Positions 44,201 to 54,032 of a stretch of DNA of 59,634 bases are shown piece after piece. Under the pieces are notes generated by a model, which saw only the letters and a list, made by a program, of their open reading frames with translations, did no database searches and was not told the origin of the DNA. The first letter of the stretch is position 1. The number at the start of each line of letters is the position of its first letter. Source of the DNA: Clavulina sp. PMI_390 (taxonomy: Eukaryota > Basidiomycota > Agaricomycetes > Cantharellales > Hydnaceae); contig WIDE01000135.1 of NCBI GenBank assembly GCA_015039315.1, positions 16,079 through 75,712 of the forward strand, written 5' to 3'. A program made the translations under genes and the position numbers.

Positions 44201-46136
44201 ACTCTCCCTCTTAACTAGAAAAGCTGGAAGTGAGTTCGATAATCCCAAGGCAATACGACTCGTGTATTTGGCCAAAGGCTAAGAGCGATCATTACAGTAA
44301 GACACGAGACTTCAGAGCCCCAAGTAACCCGTACTCACCTGATTGATGTTGAATTCCAATGGATTCATCCAGCGAAACAACTCAACCAATGCCTTCCTCC
44401 CAATATTACAGAACGCCGATGGATTCGGGAGGGGAGGGTCGTAGTTATAATCGGCGGTCTCCACTAGATAGCAACTCCCTTCACGAGGAAAGAAGGCTTG
44501 GAAGACTTTGCCCAGGATCACAAACTTGCGTCTGAAGAATTCTCCAAGACTTTCCGACTCGGACACGGAATCAGGTAGTGTCAATTTAATGACTCTTCTC
44601 GAGCCAATCTCTCGGGCAATCCGATTTGAATCGCTGAGTCTAGGCTTCTCGACCCCAAGAGCGAAAAAGAAAGAAAAGTTGACACGCTCTCGGGTGTGGC
44701 TAGCTTTGGCCGGTGGCTTATTCTTGATGATAAGTTTCAAACCAAATCGTACTACGCAGGGATATCAGATATAGGAATTAGAGATAGGAGTATGGCGAAC
44801 CTTTTCCTCCATACCAATGATCAGTATTGCTAACACCAAAGCCATGGCCCGATCCATCCCCGAGCGAGATGGCTTTCTCTTCGCGGTCCAACTCGTCCCA
44901 GGGGTCGCTTAGGATCCGTTCGGTTCGCATGCTTTCATGTTTGATACGACTTGCAGCTTCAGTACGAATTTTGGTAGCGTGATCTGAACTTTCGCCCAGA
45001 AGTGCTAGTCGAGCGTCGCGTGCATTTTTGAGAAACTCGAATACGCGAGGGGCCGATGCAGCATTGGTAGTGTAGTTAGGAATATCTTTGAGCGCTATGC
45101 AAGCGTTTCGGACATCGTCGATCTCGTAGTAGCCTGCATCGACCCTAGAGTAGAATCGAAGAAACTCCCACTGAGTGGCCCAGGGAAGGCTGAAGCCATT
45201 GAGTAATGATTGCACCTCAGAGCTCCAGCCAAGGTGAACGGAACGGGCACCATCTGTGATATGGATGTTTGAAGGAGGAGATTTTTTCTTAGTCGAAGAA
45301 GTCCTTTGGTGCTGGGCCGGTACTGGTGCGGGAGGAGCATCTTTAGAGAGAGTTGGGAACTCTTTCTTCGTGTTGTGTGCGACCGCTGCAGCATATTCTT
45401 CTTGGAGCTCGTCAACGTCGTGAAAGCTGGGATCGGAAATGAGATTCGTATTCATGGATTCCTGGGCAGTCACCTACGGTAAGACTTTGGCGACGAGGCA
45501 TACCACAAGTTTCAGCTCACCTCAGCAACGGCCTCGGGTGTCTTCGATCGTATGGCCTGGAGAATGTTGATCAATTGATAGCATAACTTGGAGAGCGGGT
45601 GTAACTCACTGAATTCGCTGTATTCGTTTAACGTCAATTTCGTGAATGGAATGAAGAGAGGTATCATGACTATGCTTACGACGTAGAGATTCTCGCAGCC
45701 GTTTAGGATCGCGTTCCTGCACGCCGTCAAGAGCGCCAAATCGCTCACGCTTCTTCCCCGCAAACAGGCCGGCTGCTGATGTGCTAGCGAGAGTGTTGTC
45801 ATCTGTATCACTCATATTTAGAGCGGTCACCTCTCCGGAGGACTGCTCAGGTACGGTTTGCTGCATGACGGGTTGTTCGGAAGCGTCATATTTCTGCTGC
45901 TGTTCCTCTTGAGGAGAGTTGGCAGGTAAGGAGAACAGTCGAGAATGCGTGAGCTATGGTCGGTATAATGGATTTCTGAGGCTTTAAGTACCTAATTCCA
46001 GTCTGGTTCCTTGAGAAATCGGGAACTGCGCCCACAAGTCTTGAGACTTGAGGACGATGAATGCGAGTGTTTCAGCTTCTGGTTCGTGCTTAACAGGTCA
46101 GAGACATTATAGAGGAATAGAACTCACACTCTCCAT
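41290..46136 (-). CDS. RNA-dependent RNA polymerase (RNA silencing type)
   Basis: Fourteen exons in transcript order stay in frame from 45473 to the stop at 41290: 45473-44801, 44751-44339, 44278-44179, 44100-44026, 43971-43889, 43836-43089, 43038-42914, 42856-42836, 42779-42415, 42358-42348, 42313-42238, 42187-41974, 41916-41489 and 41434-41290 (1,158 residues). Landmarks: HWYGGKVRFGLKLIIKN, FNINQPLAKYTSRIALGLS, DDGTASG...DGAGFMN, QGRLGGAKGM, VTRHPCMVASDIRKL, VVLFSVKG and the catalytic GGDYDGDTA, then YSNYHGKAQ, YDQDETVRLAHM and ILDAAKSG. The three Asp of DYDGD hold the catalytic metals in QDE-1/Rdp1-type enzymes that make dsRNA for Dicer. A further 5' part (46136-45500, with a start at about 46136) encodes an acidic/Gln-rich N-terminus, but I could not join it in frame. 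Exons of 21 and 11 nt and a 34 nt intron are unusual. Confidence 0.9.
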
Positions 46137-46447
46137 GGCATTATAGACTCAAAAGCTTTCACAGGCACACAAGAATGCTCGCAAGGGCGTGACGATTTTG
46201 GGCGAGTGTGATTACACTTGTTTGGCCGACGCGACGCAAATCAAGACGATGCGGAGCGAAACCTCTGCACGTCCACCAACTATCAATCAGTAACTATGGG
46301 AATATATCTGAGTGGCTAAGGCGGTAAAGGACTCCGCGTGATAGGCCCTGGTCGGCGCCATGATCACAGCTCCATGACTGGCTGCACCTCAACCGTGGCG
46401 AGGCAGATATTCACCCTTAAGCCTCTTTAGTAAGAAGTATGAAGCTC
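46137..46447. other. Spacer between the RdRP start and the CRY-DASH end
   Basis: About 310 nt, promoter of the RdRP on the minus strand. On the plus strand at about 46300-46330 is a sequence like a tRNA A box (CTGAGTGGCTAAGGCGG), but no B box or cloverleaf follows. Confidence 0.4.
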
Positions 46448-48799
46448 TCAGTGGTGGCGATGCCCCTTCTCTACGCGCTCCGCCTCGTTACCCTTGCTGA
46501 GTTTACTCCCTTGACCAGCTTGTCGGGTACACTGACTTCTCCACGCTGCTCTTTCCGTCGGAGGGGCTTTCTGATAAATCCGAGGGATATCAACCGACTT
46601 TGATGAGTTTCGAACCAACCACGGGTGGTGGATATGCTCGCTTGGGACTCCAGATAGTGCTGGAATCCAGTGCTTGACATAAATGCCCTCGGGATCGTAA
46701 TCCTTTCCTTGCTGTGTATTTTAGGTTGTATCAGACACGTTTGCGGGCGGTAGCAGAGCAGAGGGTGCTGACCTTGATTGGATTAAACTGGAGGGAGATC
46801 GTGAGCCTCAGTGAAAAAAGAGTTGGGATGTTCCATAAGTGTTCGTACCTGTCTACCATCGCGGGGATCCGTGCCTACCCCAGCAACGTACATCCAGTTC
46901 CTATGGTGGTGAAATAAGCTCGTCTTCCCTGGCTCTCACCGTAATGCCGGAGGTGAAGATTTCCCACATGCTCACCCGTAGTTGGCATATGGATCATAGT
47001 CAAGGAGCTTCTCCTCAAAGTACTCAGCTCCAGCCCGCCAGTCAATACCTAGGTCTTTTGCGAGAAACGAGGCTACGTTTTGTCTGCCACGATTCGACAT
47101 ATATCTGGGGGAAGAAGCATATCCTAAAGTGTTGGTCGTGGCGGCGAGGTAGAAGTTAAATGGAAATGCGCACCCGGTCGTGTTAAGCTCAATCATGTTA
47201 GCATCAATGAAACTATGAGGACAGCTCAGGACGGCTCAACGACTTGTTAAGGCGCTTAGATAAACTCACGGAACACCGGTCTGTCCGTCCATCCACTTCC
47301 GTAGAGCTCCGTTGGCCCCTTTCTCCAGCTCCGCGCGAGCGTCTTTCCATTCCGTTGCATTTGGTCCCCCATTCTTGTTCGGCTCATACTTGGAAGGATT
47401 GAGCGACGTCTGCACACCTCCGAGCTTGAAGATATCGTCGCCATACTTTTGGGCGATATAGATGAAGTAATCACGCCACAGCAGCTCGAATCGTAGCCAG
47501 TACCTGTAGAAGGAGGTCAGCCATTTGTTCACCAGGAGGTAGAATGTGGTAGACACGAGGGATGAAGGGTATAACTCACGAATCCTTCGTCCCATTCCCG
47601 TGCCTCGTATGCTGACGATCCCAGTCATCAATCGCCTCCCATATTTTTCGTGGGGATATGGCTCCACAAGCAAGCCATGGAGAGAGATGTGACGAGAAAT
47701 CGTCCCCAAGCAAACCGTTGCGAGTCTGCTTGTAGGTGGAAAGGGGTGCAGATGCGCCAGATACGTAGTGAGAGAGCCGCTGGAGTGCAACGGACTCTCC
47801 TCCACGGAATATTGTGGCTGGGGCGGCTCTTGACTCGTCTTGCTCTGCACCATCACCAGTAGACGATGAGTGAAAGGGAGCGAGGATATGCTTGGAAGCG
47901 GACTCATACGACCCAAACGGTTCGGCAGAGAGGTGGTGGATTAAATCGTCGACTGAATCGGAGGGGAATGGAAGTAGCTCTTCGTCAGCAGCGCACGGTC
48001 GAACCATCTGCTCCTGGCCAAGCCCTTCTACCACTTTACGGAATGACGTGAACTGGTCTGGACACTCGCTTGGTGCAAAAGGGAGATCCTCTGGATGGAC
48101 CATAGGTCGCGAATGAACAAAACGCAACTCCGCGCCGAGTCCGCCAGCACTGTCCGACGATGAGGCGCGTGAAACTACGCGGGCAATGCGTGACTCCGTT
48201 CGTAGCTCCTCGGAAGCGTACTCCTTTGTCATCCAGACGCTGTTCACAACGTCGCCATTCTCGTGGAGCTTTTGGATGAGGCGGTCAAGGATGACGTGTG
48301 GTTGACCTGCAGTAATCAGCAGGTTGGACCGACGATTGAGGAGCTGAGTTCGCAAATCATACACGGACTCCAGTATAAACCTAAGGATGGGGGGCGAGCC
48401 ACTCAGCGGTTTGTTGGTTTGTTGCAAGCCTGGTGACATACCTTGTTCGGAACAGGTCTGTCTTCCGCAAACCCAGTAGAGCTGTACGGGGAACGGTCAC
48501 AGGGCTATCTTTCGCGCCAGGGCGAGTAGGTTCCTCAAGACCAGTCAAGTCGAATATGGCCTCGTCAAAGACATATACGGGGAGTAAGTGGGTTGGGGCA
48601 TCATTGCTCGCGGAGGGCCTGCGATGCTGCAGTATAGGATTATCATGGACTCGAAGGTCGCTAGAGACAGAGGGTGAGATGTTACATCAATGGTTGGGTC
48701 TTCGAGCCTTGGAATACTAGCATTCGTATGCTGAGGAATGACTACGATGACGAACTTTCGGAACAAGGCAATTACAATATTTTTTTGGGGCATTCTCAT
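46448..48799 (-). CDS. DASH-type cryptochrome / photolyase-family flavoprotein
   Basis: Nine exons in transcript order: 48799-48756, 48660-48442, 48380-47580, 47503-47270, 47212-47174, 47104-46976, 46900-46849, 46787-46773 and 46711-46448, fully in frame, 598 residues. The N-terminal photolyase domain opens with [13 protein letters not shown] (spanning the exon 1/2 join). The FAD domain has [76 protein letters not shown] and [14 protein letters not shown]. The WRDYF, SNRGRQN and YDPEG motifs are characteristic of the CRY-DASH subfamily, which repairs CPDs in single-stranded DNA and acts in light responses. The C-terminus extends about 60 residues past the domain, basic and Ser-rich. Exon 8 is only 15 nt. 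A TAG lies directly before the chosen ATG at 48799; a second Met follows two codons later. Confidence 0.93.
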
Positions 48800-49210
48800 C
48801 TAGCGCAACGAGAGTTGGTCGTAGGGGTTTGGGTATGTCGTGCACTTCCCGGGAGCTTTTGAGCGGATGAAGGAGAAGGGCGAACCCATTTGTCGTCATC
48901 GTGGAACTCGAGGGCGGAAGATCGGTGGTCGGGGATCGAGCCAAACACACGCCGACGCAAACACCGCGTGCCCGGAGTATGTGGGGTTGTACAGCAAAGT
49001 GTGGATTCGATTTCAGAATACATACAGAAGTTCGACATTTAGATAAATTTAGATAAAGCAGGCAATCGAGTCACGCGTGGAGGACGCGCTGAGGCTATAC
49101 TATGAGCAGAGAAGCTATGATGCGCAAATGTCAGTAAGGCGATCTCAAGGTATACGCACAAGCTCACCAATTTTAAGTTTCGACAGGCTTTCCATCGGAC
49201 TAGCAGTTGA
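48800..49210. other. Spacer upstream of CRY-DASH
   Basis: This should hold the CRY-DASH promoter and the 3' end of the next minus-strand F-box gene. No gene seen. A frame of 68-80 codons on each strand has no motif. Confidence 0.4.
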
Positions 49211-50526
49211 TTATACTATGTCGTAGAGCCGATTCACATTCACACCACGATCAAGGGTCCCCGCAAAAGTCATCTGCCCATGCCCCTCCGATGCAAAATT
49301 ATCAAAGGTGAGGCAACGGAGAGCAGGCAGATGCATGAAACAGACGTCTGTGAGCATCCCTATCTTTTCATGCTCGATATGGACTCCAAGAACTGAGAGG
49401 GTTTCGAGAGACGAGAGGAATTCCTCCGTTGCTGGGGAAAAGGACGACATTATCTCTGAGAGTCGCTCGTTGACACTAACCTTATCGTGTGCCAGTATGG
49501 ACCATGTCTTGTGCCACTGGAGGGAGAATTCTGCACGCTTCAGGTTGGGAAGGTAGACCTTAACCATCCGAGAGAGGACACGAGTCACGAGTTCTTCCTC
49601 GGCGGTCGCATTCTTTTGACGTGGGAGGGGTATCTCCACGATGAGACATTTGAGTGTGTCTTGGAACCTCTCCAATGTATTGGCAAACACCTCCAACGAG
49701 TTTTGATCTTCAGCGAATTCCGCCACAGTGATTCGAAGAGTCTCCAAGGGGGAGCCCAAAGCGAATGGCAGATCTCCACAGCGGAGGATCGTGAAGTCAG
49801 AAAGTTTTGGGAGGCCGCTCCCGTAGAGAGGGGACTGGCCGTCAGGCAGGAGACGCGCAGATATGCGCAGTTTTTCCAGTTCAGGGAACTTATCACCAAA
49901 ATCGCAGAGCTCGGAAGAAATGCGAGCGAGGGGGTAGTGGATAGAAAGATCCAGGGATCGGATGTAGGCAGGGATTCGACTATCCAAGAAATATTCAACG
50001 ATATTGGACTGGTTTTCAGAGAATCCTTTTGGAGCATTCACGAGTGGTTTCCAGCACGATCCATCTCCGATCCGGAGGTGAACTGCAGAGAGGTGGGGGC
50101 ACTCCTCTAGCACATCGAGCACGTCTTCCAGCCAGTCCCAGTCTTGCTGCTTCGCCATCCTGGGATCGTAAACATCGATGTCCGCGCAACGAACCGCCCT
50201 GGCATGATCTTGGACTCCGTCGTGGTAGACAAAGTCACGAAATGTCGAAAGGAAGGTGGTGCTGCGCCAGTACCAACGTACGGCCTCGCGATAGAAAGCA
50301 CGAGACACGAGTGCGGCAGTGCGCAGCGTATCTCTGTCTGAAAGCTGGAGGATGCGACATAGGATTTCCAGGGGGAACACAGCGGCATTGGGATGGAATA
50401 TGGAAATATTCTGCACCAATCATGCGCAGAGATCGTCAGTAGCATGAAAAAGGAGGAAGTGCCGCAGCATGCCCCCCACGCGACTGCCACTACACCAGCC
50501 TCGCGCGGCGCACTCACATTAGCCAT
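49211..50526 (-). CDS. F-box protein, separate lineage from the array
   Basis: Two exons, 50526-50518 (only ATG GCT AAT) and 50410-49211, 402 residues. The intron of 107 nt has a GTGAGT donor and a GGTGCAG acceptor; it removes a non-ATG start. The F-box reads FPLEILCRILQLSDRDTLRTAALVSRAFYREAVRWYWRS, which is a different style (a DRDTLRTAALV helix and a YW ending) from the tandem array at 12-17 kb. The rest is leucine-rich and divergent. It presumably targets an unknown substrate for SCF ubiquitination. The 9 nt first coding exon is unusual but the splice signals are strong. Confidence 0.75.
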
Positions 50527-50984
50527 CGCCTATGATAGACGCCAATAAATACTTAGAAACCCTTGGAGATGGACCGCAAAGCGACCAGGGGGTCGATGAT
50601 GGAGAGAAGGAGAAGTGCTGCATTGGAGAAACTGGGCGGATAGAAGCCCCAGGTTCGGGGGCGGTTGCCGAGACACTTCAACCACTGGAACAATACGAAA
50701 CATAATTGATTGAGCAGTATGTTATCAGACAAGCTAATTAATCCAGAAAAGAGGCTGATATTCCTGTTAGCGTCTTGTGATACGATGAGGCTAACAATTC
50801 CTCTGAATACTGATATCAAGACTCTCAGACGGGCAGCACACACAGACATGATGAGGTTGAGAGCAATAAGATGAAGACGAAAGAAATACAATTCGCTAAA
50901 ACACAAGAAGGAACAGAACGGAGCGAAACCCCCGCACACCATCACGATAACAAGAAAGACAAAGGACAGAGCAGAAATTTGTCT
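50527..50984. other. Spacer between F-box and NOP56
   Basis: This should hold the F-box promoter and the NOP56 3' UTR. A 130-codon minus-strand frame (50553-50945) reads very hydrophobic sequence and lacks a supporting motif; it is probably chance. Confidence 0.4.
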
Positions 50985-52976
50985 CTAGTCTGTCTTGCTC
51001 TTCCGATGTTTTTTCTTCTCCCGTTCGCCGTCCTCACCGCTCTTATCCTTCTTCGGCTTTTTAGATGACCCGTTAGGCTGTCGATGAAAACGAAAAGTGA
51101 GTATCCCAGACTCCTTTTTCTCATGTTCGGAAAAGCAACTGAGGCTTACCGCGATGAGCCCGTTAACCTCAGCTTCAGCCTCCTCCGCCGCAGCCTTGGC
51201 TTTCTTGGCCTTCTTTGCAGCTTTCTTCGCTGCTCGCTCCGCTTCAGCGGCGTCATCCGCATCGACATCCATCTCCTCCGCCTTGCGTTTCTTGTCTTTC
51301 TTGTCCTTCTTCTTATCCTTCTTCGGTGATGGTTCAGCGACGACGACCGGTGCAGGCGCAGGTGCAGCCATCTCCTCGTCCTCCGAATCATCATCATCAT
51401 CCTCGTCAGCATCTATTCCCAGAGATTCGAGCACCTTGCGCATCGTTTCTGAGTTCTTGGTCGGAGCAGTTCCTGTCTCGAAGAAGTTGAGCCTCTCCTC
51501 GACCTGGTTCCGTAGGGCATCACCGAATTTAGATGTTGGTGCGTCTAAGCGGGGAGAAAGAGTCAGGGTTTACGAACGAAATAGCTGAATAGTAAATCAC
51601 TCACCAGAGAAGCAGTCGATGCGAGAAGCAATCGAACACTTGTTGGCCAGGAACCGTGATATCCGTCCCTTGTGCTTGGCTCCAGCACGGCCAATGAACG
51701 ACGAGTGATAGATCAGACCATACTAAGATGAATGGATATTATGCCCTGGTTTCTGGACAGACGAACTATGAAAAGACGAACCTTGGGGGTGTTGCCCTTG
51801 GTCTTCAACGCTCTGAAGAGGGCTTTTTCCGCGCCGAGAATTTGTACTGTCGAGGCAGGATATTTCGACAAGTTGGTCAAGCTTCCAGCATGGCTGATCA
51901 GACGAGCACCTATCCTCTCGCCAATGAGAGCCGTCAAGCTAGGTGCGACGACGTTCATCTTGTCGGTGAGGTATGACACAAGCCTCTTGCGATACTCGGC
52001 TAGCCCGACAACACGGCTGGCAAAGTTGTGAATGTTGATGGCATCAAGATCGTTGAGGTCAGTGCCCATCGATGTCCTCGCGGCGTCAAGAACGTTCTTC
52101 GCTGTAGTGGCATCGCCATCCAGCAGCTCGGTAAGTTCTTCAAGTTTTTCGGGGGTGAGGGTAACTTTGTTTCCGATGAATTGGGCACAGCGGGCAAAGA
52201 GGAGGTTATCGGGAACGAGCTTGGCTAGCTCTGGGAAAGTATACCCGTACCACTCTCGAATGCGCATGCTGAATGTATTAACATCCTTGTCGAGCTGGTC
52301 GAGGAGAGCGATAGCTTGGATAATCATGTTGTCCGACCGGTTGACGTTGAACTTGACTTTGGACCTGGAGTATGAGTGGCCAAGACCGAGCTGAGCTTTG
52401 GTCATGTCGCCAGCTTGGAGCCCAGACATCCCGCCGAGTAGCTTCTCAGCATGGAATCGAATCCCACGAATGAGATCGAGGGAGCGGGGGGAGGTGTCGC
52501 AAGATATAGAGAGGGAATCCTTGATGGAGGTTGCCAGATTCCTATCGGAGACAGCAAGCACGACACCCTTCTTTGAGGATTTGGAGCTAGAGCCCAGGTT
52601 GAGCTCAAGCATCGATTTCAGGTATTCGTTAACGATACCTATCAGTGAAACATGCGAGGTTAACATAATCGGATAACTATCGATACTTGAGATGGTTTCT
52701 TACCCTCAGAAACGTCGTTTGCGTTCTCTAGAGCATGCGCGGCACTCTTGAAGGGGACAAAAGACTTGAGCTCAACCATCTTCCCAAATTTATGAAGGTC
52801 ATAGATTGAAGCTTGGGCATCTTTCTCCTTCAGGGAGAAGCAAAAATTCAGTCAAGCTGCCCACATGCGAAAGATCACAGGGAGCTAACCTTAGAGCCAA
52901 TCTCTTCTACAAGTTTGGCTTTAAATAAGGCATATCCCGAGGATGACTCGAAGAGGACGTGAGTCGCGGCCGCCAT
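50985..52976 (-). CDS. nop56: Box C/D snoRNP core protein Nop56
   Basis: Six exons in transcript order: 52976-52890, 52827-52704, 52638-51782, 51722-51605, 51544-51150 and 51077-50985, all in phase, 557 residues. N-terminus: [16 protein letters not shown], as in the Nop5/56 N-terminal domain. Then the NOSIC/Nop core: [84 protein letters not shown] and [31 protein letters not shown], and after it [21 protein letters not shown]. The C-terminus is a Lys/Asp/Glu-rich tail with [12 protein letters not shown] repeats, typical of the eukaryotic protein. Nop56 pairs with Nop58 and fibrillarin in the nucleolus to guide 2'-O-methylation of rRNA. No snoRNA was recognised in its introns. Confidence 0.96.
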
Positions 52977-53529
52977 CGTGGAATGCAACGCTCCAGCCGA
53001 AGAAGGCGCTTAGGCGCAAATTTGGAGGCCTGTTTGGTCGTGTGATGGCCGATGACGGGTTAGCCCAACTGAATTGACTGCTTCAACAGCAAACCCGTCA
53101 GGCCACATAACAGAGTCACGCGTGGTATTATCAATCATTATTCTATCAGTTGAAGCGAGGGAGTCGTAGAGCATTGGCCCTCTCTTGATCTCATGGAGCC
53201 ACGCATTACTCCCACATCCCCACTGCTCTCGCAACCTCGAATTTTCGGAGGTAGACGGCTTTGCTCCGGACTTGGCGGGCTACTCGAGGTGTAATACTCT
53301 CATTTTTCTGGTAACATCGCAGAATTTCTCGCTGGATCTATTCTGAAAATATTGATGGCCTACCAATCCCCTGTCGAGGCTGATCGATTCCGACACTACA
53401 CCTTCGCATCCTAAGCAAGGCCCTACCCAAGACTCGGCGACGACACAAAACATCACGAGCCCTGGACTCAAACCCGCAACAGATGACCTGAAAGCGGCAA
53501 TCCGATCAGTGAATACTTCACGCCTTCAG
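52977..53529. other. Divergent region between nop56 and the Cys/His-rich gene
   Basis: Probably promoter sequence for both genes. The plus-strand frame leading into the next gene is open from about 53357 without an ATG, and a separate MAYQSPVEADRFRH frame begins at about 53354. One of them may be an unrecognised first exon of that gene. Confidence 0.4.
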
Positions 53530-54032
53530 ATGTCCGTCCTCGCTCATTGCAAGAAGAACCCAGGCGCCACCCAGCTCCTCTCTGAGATGCTACTTGTGGC
53601 TCCCCCAGCTTCCGGGATTACCTCCGGAAATAAGCGCAAGCTCGTCATGACATGGGCTACGTGCGTGAACTGCCAGGTGGAGTTCAACATCTCCGAAATT
53701 GATGATGACACTGCTTGCGAATATCATGAAAGCAAGTTTCTCGATAAAAAGCATCCAGAGGCCATACCAGCCCGACCACAGCAATGTGTAAAGGAATGAT
53801 CGAGGCTGACTCGGAGAGCGAAAATTGGGATGGATGGGATGAGGACTGTCATGGACCTCGGGACACGGAGCAAAGTCAGAACGAATACCCGAGTTGCTTC
53901 AAATGGAGTTGTTACGGCACGGGTCAATTCTCTATGTGCTATAGTTATGACAAGAAGACGGGAAAGGAAATTGAAAGGGATGGTTGTCGTGTTGGACAAC
54001 ATCAGGCCCGTGGTGGTGGGAGCAAGAAATGA
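53530..54032 (+). CDS. Small Cys/His-rich protein, probable zinc binding
   Basis: Two exons, 53530-53731 and 53794-54032, joined by a GC...AG intron (GAAA|GCAAGT donor, GTAAAG acceptor, 62 nt, phase 1). Features in order: a helical start (VLAHCKKNP), WATCVNCQVEFNISE with a CxxC pair, CEYHE, then WDGWDEDCHGPRDTEQ, FKWSCYG...MC and GCRVGQHQ. The CxxC...CxxH and CHG...C...CxxxxH spacing suggests one or two zinc sites, and I recall fungal uncharacterised proteins with the same CVNC / DCHGP / GC-x-x-GxH order. The frame is open upstream of the ATG and reads related-looking helical sequence, so the true start may lie in an upstream exon. Function unknown. Confidence 0.6.

Noticed and set aside
46300..46335. 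tRNA-Ser/Leu-like start (A-box-like CTGAGTGGCTAAGGCGG)
   Set aside because: No anticodon stem closes after it and no B box (GGTTCGANTCC) follows on the plus strand within 150 nt. At best a tRNA fragment.
47105..47173. Unspliced reading through the CRY-DASH segment as an extra 23-residue loop
   Set aside because: The insert breaks the invariant [15 protein letters not shown] region, and good GT and CAG signals remove it exactly.
50553..50945. 130-codon hydrophobic minus-strand frame as a membrane protein
   Set aside because: It lies in the 3' UTR side of nop56, has no family pattern, and its composition follows a pyrimidine-rich strand.
51097..51588. 163-codon plus-strand frame antisense to nop56
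   Set aside because: It mirrors the Lys/Glu/Ala-rich tail of Nop56 and reads as Ser/Phe/Ala runs. The opposite strand has an unambiguous family identity.
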